DNA of 64,000 nt from Sordaria brevicollis (taxonomy: Eukaryota > Ascomycota > Sordariomycetes > Sordariales > Sordariaceae). Location of the stretch: positions 2,294,001-2,358,000 of the forward strand of contig JAUTDP010000006.1 of assembly GCA_033439795.1 (NCBI GenBank). Direction: 5' to 3'. The notes under the pieces are model-generated. The model was not told where the DNA came from, made no database searches, and was given only the letters and a program-made list of their open reading frames with translations. How positions within the stretch are numbered: position 1 is the stretch's first letter; each line of letters opens with the position of its first letter. Below are positions 1-10,303 of this stretch, piece by piece. The position numbers and the translations under genes are program-made.

Positions 1-1433
1 CTGGATCTGGCCCCGGCAGAGTGTTGAGAGAGGTATGGTGATGATCGGCTTCCTCCTCCTTCTGTAGTTGGTGAACGTGCAGCAGGAGGGAAGTTTGATG
101 TCGTGAGGTGGTCCTCAGTACTCTCGTAAGAGGTTCCATAGTTGAAGTTACTCTCCGACAAAAGTTCCTCCTCGTCATATTCGAATTCGTCTTCCTCATC
201 TTCTTCATCGTCGAAGCCATTGGAGTAATTCCGCTCTTCATCTCCGTTGACAACCACGTACCACTTGATCTCCTCTCCCCTCTGTAGCTCATCACGGAGC
301 TGCTTAATCCAGGTCTGTTCCTTCTCTTGTTTCGCAATCTGTTCCTCTTCGGTAAGGTGCTCAAGAGCATCATGGAACTCCTCATCACCCCGACCTAGCG
401 TACCGGCTGTACCTTGGCTCCCGGCGCTATCGCGATTCAGACGATTCTTCTTGATGGGGGAACCGCGTCCTCCCCTGTTCTCATCCGTTGCCTTCTCTGC
501 CTTCTTTGGGACAACCTCCTCCTGCCCTTTTTGCCGTTGCATACGCTCCTCATACAGCTTGACTTCCGCCATAATATCCACCGCCCCGTCGATGCGTATG
601 ACGTGATCGGCTACGTAGGCGTACGGCCGTGAAACTTCGTCAAGGTTGTTGGGATCGTATTCTTCGAGGACTTTGACTGCTGACCAGCTCTGAGCGCTCA
701 ATTCGTCCCTTTTTCGGTTAGGGCTGTGGGAGGAATGTCTACTGCGGCTTGTTTTCTTGCTCTTTCGGTGTCCTGAAGAGGAAGAGACTCCCAAGGTGCT
801 GGTACTTCGAGAGGTAGGAGCGGTAGGGAAAGTAGCCGTAGGAGTAGTGGCGGTAGGAGTAGTAGCGCTGGAACCGGCCTTGCCCGTCTTTGACGATGTT
901 CGTGAGCCTTGCAACGGAAGTTTGAGGCTCGGACTGCGGCTTGCGGTCCGACTGGTTGACTCGCTGCCGCCGCCAACGTGGATGGCAGTGATAGCCGAGC
1001 TGGCATCTTCAACAACCTTTCCCTCAGCAGCACTTTTCCCTGTTCCATTGTGTTTCTCTTTCTCTTTCTCTTTCTCTTTAAGGCCCCTGATTACCCCAAG
1101 ACTTTCTAAACGTTCCGGCCATTGGCTCCTCTCGTTGTTCTTTTCCTGCGCACCAGCACTTTTCGGCTCCTCCACCTTTTCCACATCACTCCCCTCTTCA
1201 CTGTTATCCTCACTCTCCTCACTATTCCAACTCCTCCCACTTTCATAGCCCAACGGTGGAGGATTGCAATAGGGCAAAAACTCGAATAAGTTGTAGAAAC
1301 TTTGCAGGAGACAGCGCGAGCTGGTGGGCTTGATGAGCCATTCGGGAGACACGTCGTCGAGGTCTTGCACGACGGTATAGACGCGGATGGAACGCCGCTG
1401 CCAGCGGAAGCCGTGGCAGAGGTAGGTTGGCAT
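1..1433 (-). CDS. flbE: FlbE-like developmental regulator, 3' end outside window
   Basis: An uninterrupted minus-strand frame starts at the ATG at 1433 and is still open at base 1, giving at least 477 residues. The N-terminus reads MPTYLCHGFRWQRRSIRVYT, followed by VVQDLDDVSPEWLI. Further in come VLEEYDPNNLDEVSRPYAYV and EEIKWYVVVNGDEERNY. These blocks match what I remember of the Aspergillus FlbE family, which acts upstream of conidiation at hyphal tips. Between the first block and the YDP block lies a long Ser/Thr/Lys-rich insert, including a KE dipeptide run near 1060-1080, and a second low-complexity insert precedes the WYVVV block. An acidic D/E stretch follows it. FlbE proteins I recall are about 200 residues, so this one is much expanded. 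Family assignment rests on remembered motifs; function in this organism is inferred. Confidence 0.72.
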   Translation of the reverse strand, partial: MPTYLCHGFRWQRRSIRVYTVVQDLDDVSPEWLIKPTSSRCLLQSFYNLFEFLPYCNPPPLGYESGRSWNSEESEDNSEEGSDVEKVEEPKSAGAQEKNNERSQWPERLESLGVIRGLKEKEKEKEKHNGTGKSAAEGKVVEDASSAITAIHVGGGSESTSRTASRSPSLKLPLQGSRTSSKTGKAGSSATTPTATTPTATFPTAPTSRSTSTLGVSSSSGHRKSKKTSRSRHSSHSPNRKRDELSAQSWSAVKVLEEYDPNNLDEVSRPYAYVADHVIRIDGAVDIMAEVKLYEERMQRQKGQEEVVPKKAEKATDENRGGRGSPIKKNRLNRDSAGSQGTAGTLGRGDEEFHDALEHLTEEEQIAKQEKEQTWIKQLRDELQRGEEIKWYVVVNGDEERNYSNGFDDEEDEEDEFEYDEEELLSESNFNYGTSYESTEDHLTTSNFPPAARSPTTEGGGSRSSPYLSQHSAGARS

Positions 1434-3768
1434 CTTGGACGATGCTTGTTTTTTTGGTCCGCTCGCTTGGTCGTGCGGGGGTTGTATCGTCGAAATTCGT
1501 TGAATTAATGGTTGGTGAATTAAGGGTGAGGTGTCCAAAGTTGGGTTGGTGATGGCACTGCTGATGCGGTGTCAAGCTAGGTGGGTGTGCCGTGGAATGC
1601 GCATGTATAAGGAGTGTAGCACGGCGGTGGTGTTCACGGGTTGACGTCGTAAAGCTTGGTTTCGGAGATTTGGACGCCGTGTGTTGATCCTCCTCTCCTT
1701 CGTATCGACGGGATTCCCGAAGTTGCGTTTCCTCCCTTACTCTTGACTTTGCATGTGAAGTTGAGGGGGTAGTAAGCAAACAAACACGCCGAAAGTGAGT
1801 TTACCTTGTCCTCAACTCCAGGTCCTCATGAGCTCGCGAGAGGTCCGGTTAGAGTCCTCGGAAACACATAGAAAAGAGCAACCCGTCGGGTCGGGAGGGG
1901 AGACGTCTTGGTTAAAGGTGAAAGGTGAAAGGTGAGAAGAGTCTTCACGTTGTTTTGTCACGACATGGTCCCATAGAAATCACCCAAGTAGAAAAAGTGA
2001 CGAACGAAAGGAAGCAATTAAACCTCCACAGAGTCGCTGCACAATTGGCAGTTGATTGGGTTACATCGTTCCCCTCTAGGGGTCCCTAGCAATCCTAAGA
2101 ATGCCCCCTTGGAAATAGCGACTAACATGCCGGGGACCTTGGTTAACAGTACCGGGTTCTGCAGATCGTATAGTGTCAATACAAGTGGTAGGGACTTTGG
2201 AATCTCCTTGACAGGTTTTCGCTGATGGGTGTTGGGTATGGGTTGCGAAATGAGGATATTCCGGAATTTCGGCGAGTTTCTTCACCGCTTTTGAGTATGC
2301 TTAAAATCTTCAGGGCACCGCGGGTGGTCAGTCTTCATGTGAAGTTCGTTTTCTCGGCCTCTTCCGCGGCTGATGATGTTTCTCGCTTCGTTGTTCTAGG
2401 TTTGGTGTTAGCCGAGCTTCTAGTATTAGGATATGGGGAAGTTTGCCATCACCCTTCAGTGATATTAACCCCCTGTCCCCATTCCAAGCAGTGGAGGTTC
2501 TGGTTCGTTAATCTCCCAAGCCGACCTAGAATTCGGTAAAGGAACGCTGTGCTGAACGGATGTGATATCTTGGCGGGCTTGGTATCGCCAAAGATGTCCA
2601 GCGCGCTATAGCAACTCTTTTGTGATGTCGATATTGTTTCTGCAACTTCCATGTCCAAAAAAACACGATCCTCGTCATGATCAATTATCGGCAATCTTCA
2701 AAAGGAGAGTTTATCATACGATATTTTCCACGTGCTGATCTCCCCTCCACACTGTTTGTTGGTTCGTGTGCCTTGATGTTCAACATCAAAAAGACGGGAG
2801 ATTACTCTTCGCAGGGGATCCCTTACAAACAAAACCCATTGTGAAGACAGGGCATGACGATCCCCTTGCCCAGCTTTTGACCGTTCAGTGCCGTTGTGCC
2901 GCCGTTTTGTCTTATTCTTATTTTCCCTGGTCCCGCTCGGCAGGTCAAAAGCCCGAGCCTTATTTGCGGAACATGGCGAGTTTAGGAAAATGATGGCGGC
3001 TAGAGATATTGTCTTTCTTTAGCCGCGTGTGTGTGGATGCTGTCTTGTTCTGTCCTCATTGTGCTTTCCTCAAGTATCACATGCTTGTGACATTGGTGAC
3101 GTTCTTTTAAACCCCGAACTTCGATGATAGTCAACCATTATCTGATGGTGCCCTCTGGACTGAAACTTTTAGTGTTCATGCTTCGTAACGCCAGTCACTT
3201 AAGGTCCTCAAGTGAAGCGGTTGTCGCCAACAATGCTCGGTCGCCAAGTATTCCCAAAGAGGCTGACGACTACACCATCAGTCCGAAGGATCAACATCGC
3301 AATGTGAGATCAAGTCAAGAAAGCCTTCAATGGTCATGGTTAGAAGTACCAACTGCGTTTTGCCTTTCAGAGGCTTGTGTTGTCATAGAAGAGCATTTGG
3401 GAGTCGAGATGCAACCATCCACGCCGAAGAGCTGAAACTGGTTGGAGCGGGCTACTTTCATAGCCCAGCTGTGGCACATGAACCTCACCCTGGTTTCCTA
3501 GACGGTTCTGGATGGTAGCTTCTTCAGCCCAGTCTCGCTTTTCTGCCCCAATCGCGCATAAACACTCATCAGCTTATGGTGCTGTGCCACAACTTCATTC
3601 TAAGTCGAATCAGTGGTTCTCGGGACCGATGCTTGTGTCTCCTTTATCTCAGCCTTACCTGATGAATGCATCAGGTCCTTTCGCTGAATTATTTTACTTC
3701 CTTTTCTCAACATCGAAGATTGACAAGAGGTACGAATGAGGTCGTGGCCTCGTTCCGGCTATACCGTC
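1434..3768. other. Intergenic, shared upstream region
   Basis: This 2.3-kb stretch separates the divergent FlbE-like gene and the membrane-protein gene. Base composition is ordinary and not RIP-like. Open frames here are short and mutually overlapping, with no recognisable motif or splice pattern. It presumably holds both promoters and 5' untranslated regions. Confidence 0.5.
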
Positions 3769-4842
3769 ATGGCGTCGGTAGGTTCACCGAGTGGTTATCA
3801 TCAGAGCAGGTGATTGATTCATCGCTAACCGTTAAAATCTGGAAGCACCGATACGATGACGGACTTGAGCCGGCTCCTCAAAATTACCCCGAAGTTGCTC
3901 CGCCACCGACTCATGACTACTATGCCCAGCAGCATCAGCAGTATCCGGAGGTGTATCAAGACTCGCCACCAATACCGAAACTCACACCATCGCCATACTC
4001 GCTTCCTCCAGTCTCGTCAGGTTATGGCGGCGAGACTACGATAGCGGGGTCAACGGTTGGATCGCAGGCACATGGTGGAGATGCTCATACAAGGCCGAAA
4101 GGTGACGGAAAGGGAAGCATGATATGCGGTTGCAGCCTCTTGACGTTTGCTCTGTCGTGTATCATTGCGCTCTTGTCCGCTGCAGTAATCGGGTTGGCGG
4201 CAGGGACTGGGATCGAGGCGAGTAGGGCGAATGATGCTGTCACCAAGCTGGCAGCGTACACCTCGGCAAACCCGGCCGTGGCATCGACCTCTGTATCACC
4301 CGGGACATCGACAACAGCAACGGCGGCATCGACGGGCGGTATCGGCAGTGCCACTTCGTTGTCCGGGGTCGAAATCGACAGTGGCTGTAGCAGTCGGCTA
4401 GACAAGGTGAACGGGACGATTTATACGTCGCTTAAGCGTGTGTCAACTTTTTCGTACCGCTTTTCATCTGAGAATCCAGCTAATCTGTGTGAAATTGTTA
4501 GCATTGGGCCAGCTGAGATACAAGATTTACTGTTCGAGCGACTACTGGCGGGATCCGAACAAGAAGCACGATTTGGCGGCCATCTTCACGCCCGACTTTG
4601 AAGGGTGTATGGAAGCGTGCGCATCGTGGACCCGATATGTTGTGCCAAAAGGGGACAGCAAAAACGCGACATGGAATTGCGAGGCAGTCTCGTTCATTCC
4701 CGACTGGACGAATAGATCGGTTGCCAAAGCTGGCGGTGCCTCTGGAAATTGCTACTTGAAGCCTGGCCCGGTGTCTCTGGACAAGCTTGGGAACAACACC
4801 TTGAAGATTGACGTCCATGCTGCCCTATGGCAAAGCGGTTGA
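3769..4842 (+). CDS. Proline-rich single-pass membrane protein with Cys-containing outer domain
   Basis: Proposed exons are 3769-3777, 3846-4437 and 4502-4842, which give 313 residues. The ATG at 3769 has the context CCGTCATGGCG. Intron 1 (3778-3845) has donor GTAGGT, branch GCTAAC and an unusual AAG acceptor, and joins MAS to HRYDDGLEPAPQNYPEV. Intron 2 (4438-4501) has donor GTGTGT, branch GCTAAT and acceptor TTAG. The exons sum to a multiple of three. Residues 1-92 are Pro/Tyr/Gln-rich, residues about 96-123 form one hydrophobic span, then a Ser/Thr/Ala-rich linker leads to a cysteine-containing domain with FEGCMEACASW and a second Cys pair. This matches a common family of fungal predicted membrane proteins with a YxDGLE N-terminus. 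The function is not known to me. If intron 1 is wrong, an upstream frame remains open from 3666. Confidence 0.62.
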
Positions 4843-6160
4843 TGGAGGAAGGGAACAACTGGTATATTTGATCCAGGCGACGGATTGCTTGGAAGTTTGT
4901 GGGTAGTACGTCGGAAAGCTTATAAAGATCATAAAAGGAGCATGGCGTCCAAGGATTACATAGGAAAGAAAATCGTTGACGATATCGTCATGGTGTTTTG
5001 TCTACGGTGAGAGGTGTTCTGGGTTGGCGACTTCAATCTATTGAGTCAAGAGTTGCGAACAATGTGGCTGGTGAGCGGGATGACTTCTTTCCGTCTTTCA
5101 GTCGGGCTCGAGATTCGCTGCCGTGGTTGCCTGAATATCGTAAGATTGTTTGCAATGGAAAAGAGGCAGGAGCACATCGCGAAACCCACGATGATCAGCG
5201 CTCTGCCGATTCCGGGCCGTTGAGAGTTCCTGGCGTCCTGTTTCTGTTAGTAGCTGTTATGGATATTTTGTCTCATATACCTAAAATGCAACAGGCGCTA
5301 GCATGGAATAAGCAAGGTACGTTCGTCGGGGAACCCATGGGTACTTGTTACAGATAAAAATTCGTGGGGATAAGCAAGATAAGCCCCTTGTGTATCCCCA
5401 AATTGTTCAAATGCCACCGTTTACGCGATTGAGTGTGTCTTCCGTCGTGGATGTCTTTTGAAGGTGCTGTGAAGAAGACACATGAATGGAAGGAAAGAAA
5501 GAAGAGCTGAAGGGTCCGATTGCGGGGAAAGACGGGCTGACTGTAGAAGCTTGGCAAAGTGGGTCCTTGTCAAGTTATCGTGCAGCATGTCAATTGAAAG
5601 GCGCGCTCCCCACCTTTTCGGATGACTGAATTCCTTCTTTGAGCAACACCATTCTGAGCATGCCTCGCCCATCAAGACCATCCAGCGGCTGTGTGACCAA
5701 CCATCACCGTCCTGTATGGGATAGGTAGGTGGTTGACAGCTTCAAGGCTACGATACCCCTGGTACCATGACCATGTCTAGAATAAGTCCAGTCAATTGAG
5801 TTTTCATCTCCATCTTCTTCTTTCTTTACTCATCATCAACTTCTTCCTCTTCAGTTGTGTGTGCTCGTCAAGAAATCTTCTTCTTCCACTTGTGCTTCGT
5901 TGGAAGACATTTTGATATTGGGCATATGGTTTTTATGTGGCCAAGTTGACTTCTTACCCCCATCTTTATACCCCGTCAAGAACAAGTCCGAGGATTGTAC
6001 TACCTTGTCGTCATCTCACTCCTCTGCGCCCTTTGAATTACAACATATCCTCCTCCTCCACTCAACCAGCACCAGCTAGCTATTCGGGTTCACTAGAGAC
6101 AACCCATACTAGTACCTCGTCAGCTACGCCTTTTGAGGTCTCTGCACCTATACCTCCATC
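4843..6160. other. Intergenic and long 5' leader of the transcription factor gene
   Basis: No convincing coding signal. The part from about 5800 to 6160 is CT-rich, with runs of TTCTTC and CCTC, typical of a fungal promoter or 5' leader just upstream of the ATG at 6161. Confidence 0.5.
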
Positions 6161-9100
6161 ATGCCAACTATCGACGAAATGGAAGCCTTCATCAATTGGG
6201 ACGGCATCGACCCGGCAGCCATGGCAGGTGCTCGCCATCCCAACGATCTGGATCTGGCCCTGGAGAATGTCGACGATGATGACTTTGCCGGCTGGGCTCT
6301 ACAGCATTATGAGCACAGCAATCCACTTGGCACAGAAGAAACTACGGCTACCAATGCCGACTTGATACCACAGTCTGGGGATCCCATCGTGGCCTTCGAA
6401 GACTCCTTTGATCAGCCACCCTCCCCTTGCAATCATTGTCAGACCAATGGTTATCAGTGCAAGCGTATCCGTGAGGGTAGCTACAAGGGATATTGCACGG
6501 GCTGTGTTGCACTCAACCGTGTCTGCAGCTTTGGACTGGTTAACCAGCCTACACTCCCTCGGAACCCAGGGTCAACTACTTCTATCGAAGAGCTAGATCA
6601 TCCTTATACCGCTGCTCCTACCACGTCTGCGACCAAAATCAACAACCGTTTCTCGCGGGAATCCATCAAGATCCTCAAGAACTGGTTCTCAACCCACCAT
6701 AAACACCCTTACCCCAATGATGAAGAGAAGGACATGCTACAAAAGCAGACGGGCTTGAACAAGAGCCAGATCACTGGCTGGCTCGCCAATGCTCGTCGCA
6801 GAAGGGGTAAGCCTATGGGCGCCACAAGATCCATCTCACCTGGTGTACGAAGCTTCTCCAACAACATGGAGATACCGCAGAGACGGCCCCAACTCGAGCT
6901 CATGAACCCGCTCCAACGTTGGCAGGTCTCTCCCCCAGAACACGAACCCGCCTCGGTGACTGCTATCGCCCGAGCCGTCACTGCCTCCTCGACTACTCTT
7001 TCATCAGGTAGTCCACACAGCAACAACCTGAATTTCACGGACGATGGCTCCAACAGATCTTTGTGTGCCGCGTCCTCGGCTAGCAGTTTCAACACATCCA
7101 TCTCCAGTGGTCTTTCATTTGCCTCCGCATACTCCCACAGAACTCACGACTCCCTTGGCTCTTACGGGTCGTCCATGCACCGTGGCCGGAGGAGGAGAAG
7201 GAGAAAGGCAGCCCCAGTGTCGTCGGAAAAAAAGAAGAATTCATTCTCTTCACCTCTCAAAACCTTTCAGTGTACTTTCTGTACAGAGACGTTCAGAACC
7301 AAGCACGACTGGCAAAGGCATGAGAAGTCCCTGCACCTGTCTCTTGAGAGATGGGTATGTTGCCCTGAAGGCCCTCGAGCGTCCAACCCCGAGAACGGCC
7401 AAGTGTCTTGTGTCTTCTGCGGTGAGGCGAACCCAGACGAAGCTCATATCGAGAACCACAACTACTCTATCTGCCAAGAGAAATCAGCAGAAGAGCGGAC
7501 CTTCTATCGCAAGGACCATCTTCGTCAGCACTTAAAGTTGGTTCACGACGTCAAGTTTGTGAACTGGTCCATGGAACAATGGAAAGCCACCACGCCCGAG
7601 ATTCGGTCCCGCTGTGGTTTCTGTGGTATCGTCATGGACACTTGGAGTATTCGTGTCGACCATCTGGCAGAGCACTTCAAGGCTGGTCAGACAATGGCCG
7701 ACTGGAAGGGTGACTGGGGTTTTGATAATCCAGTCCTTGAGATGGTCGAGAACGCCATCCCACCATGTATGATCTCCTCTCTCGCTTCGGATTGCTTGGA
7801 TTACCTGCTGACAAAATAACCACCAGATCTGATCCATGACGACAGAAATTCGCCAAACCCATTCACAGCAACCCAGCCGCAGCCCGAGACAACTCGCAAC
7901 GCCTACGAGCTGATCAAGAGCGAATTGATGTATTATATCACAAACGAGCGCGATATCAAGGGCAGGGTGCCTACGGATGCAGACCTTCAGGTTGAGGCAT
8001 GCAGAATCATCTATGCGGCCGATGTTCAGACAAACCAGAGCATATCGGCCGTCCCATCCTGGCTGCGTGATCTACTTCTATCTTCAGAGCCGCTGGCTCT
8101 CCAAGCAAGGATGGCACCTATCAGATCGGCCAACGAGAGTCGCCAAGCAGTTCTGCGTATCAACGGCAAGGACAACATCTTTGAGGATGACCAGATGGAG
8201 CATGAACTCCACGAGTATGTCAAGGCTCGTCGGTTACTCGGCTTAACCGCCATGGATGGTGAGCTGCAGTATGAAGCCTGTAACATCATCGGTCGTATGG
8301 AAGAGTCTTCAAGCCATCCTTCTGAAGACGTTGCCAACTTCCTGCTCCGTCTCATTTACGGATCTACAAGCTGGCTCGCCGAATTCAGGCAGCGAGCTGT
8401 CTTGCCGCGATCTGAAGACGTTGGGGACGAGGCAAGACGTTCCACGGATCCCTCCAAGATTGATTCGACCATCCACAATTACAGTCGACTCGAGAGGGAG
8501 CTTGCCGAGTTCTTGCACATGCAACGCTCTATGGGCGTAGAGCCCACTGACATGGACCTACAAAACAAAGCTCGTCTCATTATCTACGAGTGCGACGATA
8601 GCTGGAACCAGACAGCCGCCGACAACAGTGACTGGCTTGCGGCATTCAAGCAGCGACATGTGTCTCCAGAAGCGAGCGCAGTGGCTTTGGCCACATTTGA
8701 GCCCTTGACCATTTCATCAGTGTCCCAGAATCGCTTCACGCCGTTGACGGACATGACAACATGGATGAGCAGCAGCTGCTTTGGTGGTCCTCGGAATCCC
8801 ACTTTGGGAACCATAGGTACTCCGAGCTTTGATACTGCGGCAGGCGTGAACGGACACATAGGCAAAACCAACAACCCCGTCAAGATTGGGCCATATTTCT
8901 TCAATGATGCCAACTGTTACCGCAGACTCGCTCGCGAGTTGGCCGCATATGTGGCAGCAGTCACGTCACCAAATTCCCCGGACTGCCACATTCCCAGTGA
9001 CGAGGAACTCCAACGCCAAGCGCGCTGGATCTTGTACCAAGAGTGAGTCCTCCCCTTCCCATCTCCCCGAGTGTCCTGTCCATCTCCATCTGGCCCATTC

Positions 9101-10303
9101 ACCCGACCCACGTTCTCTCCGTCCCCAGCTAATCTTTCTGTCTCCTGCCATAGTGACGACCCCTGGAACCAAACCGCCGCCGACAACGCCGAGTGGCTCC
9201 GCCGCTTCAAACGCGACGTCGGTATGCTCACCGACGCCTCTCTTCCGGGCCTGCCCACATGTACCCAATGGAGCGCCACCCAAGGCGGTTCTGGCTTCGA
9301 GCCACCTTACTTGTTCCCAAACCCCAACGCCGAAGTCACGACGCTGGAGACGGACGTCCCCATAAGAATAAAGCAAGCCAAACGCATCTTTGTGGCGGAG
9401 AAACAAACCGCCAACAAGTACGTGCGGGGTTTCAAGACCAGGTGGCAGCGCCCGGCCGTGGTGTTCTGCTCCAGGGATTTGGAGAAGGGCCTAGTGGACT
9501 TTGTCACCGGCTGTGTCCTGGGGCATACCGACAGTGGTGGAGGAGGAGGCGGAGGTGGTGGAGGGACATTCCCAACCGATGAAGCCATCCGTGCCAAGGC
9601 ACGGGAAATCCAGAAGATGAATACCACGTCGGCAGATGATGTGGTACTACTGGAGAAGTTTAAGAACATGATGAGGACGAGGCTGGGTCTGGTCTCAGCC
9701 TCTACTTCATCAGGTTCTACGCCAGACTTCTCGGGAATGGGTAGTGGTATGGGACTGATGCAGTCTTCCTCATCGGGCGATACTTCGGCCCTACCATCGC
9801 CGATTACCGCTGCTGGGTTTACAACTTCTACTGGCACCGGTACGACTACCAGCCCTGATATGAATGTCGCTATGGACTTTGGTGGCATGGATATGGATTT
9901 CTCGGGTTTGGGGGTGGGTAACATGGGCACCATGGGCACCATGGGCATGGCCAACCTTGCGGACTGGTCTTCTACAGGACTCAACATGGGCCTAGGCACA
10001 AGCATGGGTCCTTCCTGCACCAACATGGAAATCGGTATGGGCATGAACCTCGACCTGACTGCCGCCGCAAACATGAGCACGAGCATGCCCGCCCACATGG
10101 GTCTTCTAGGAACATTTGGCGCAACAGCAGCCGGGACAACCGCAGCAGGAGCAGGAGAAACAGGAGGGGGAGGGCAGGGTGACATGACGATGATGTTCAC
10201 GGAAAACGAGATGGATGATTTGTTACAAGCGTCGAGCTTTGGGTTTTCTCACTCTGCGAACGATGATGATTTGGCGGTTATGGGTGGGATTGGACAGCTA
10301 TAA
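6161..10303 (+). CDS. Multi-domain transcription factor: Cys6 cluster, KN homeodomain, C2H2 fingers, novel repeats
   Basis: Exons 6161-7766, 7827-9042 and 9154-10303 encode 1,323 residues (total 3,972 nt). Intron 1 is 60 nt (donor GTATGA, branch GCTGAC, acceptor CACCAG) and removes an in-frame TAA at 7817-7819. Intron 2 (9043-9153) has GTGAGT, GCTAAT and CATAG. Domains in order: an acidic N-terminus; cysteines C90, C93, C100, C112, C115 and C122, a Zn2Cys6-like spacing; a TALE/KN homeodomain at about 163-216 ending WLANARRRR; C2H2-type fingers at about 368-500, starting FQCTFCTETF; then five units of about 60 residues at about 559-620, 658-724, 755-813, 899-964 and a degenerate one at 1048-1114. 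The best units read PTDxxLQxxARxIIYxxDD followed by WNQTAADNxxWL. A Gly run at about 1069 and a Met/Gly-rich tail follow. The architecture indicates a nuclear DNA-binding regulator of a family I recall from other ascomycetes; its targets are unknown. Confidence 0.88.

Noticed and set aside
698..1248. Frames of 116 and 163 codons near the left edge
   Set aside because: Out-of-frame and antisense to the FlbE-like gene, whose frame is continuous from 1433 to the window edge.
9307..10200. A 297-codon minus-strand frame over the end of the transcription factor
   Set aside because: Pro/Val-rich antisense of the Gly/Met-rich tail; the plus strand is continuous with the spliced gene.
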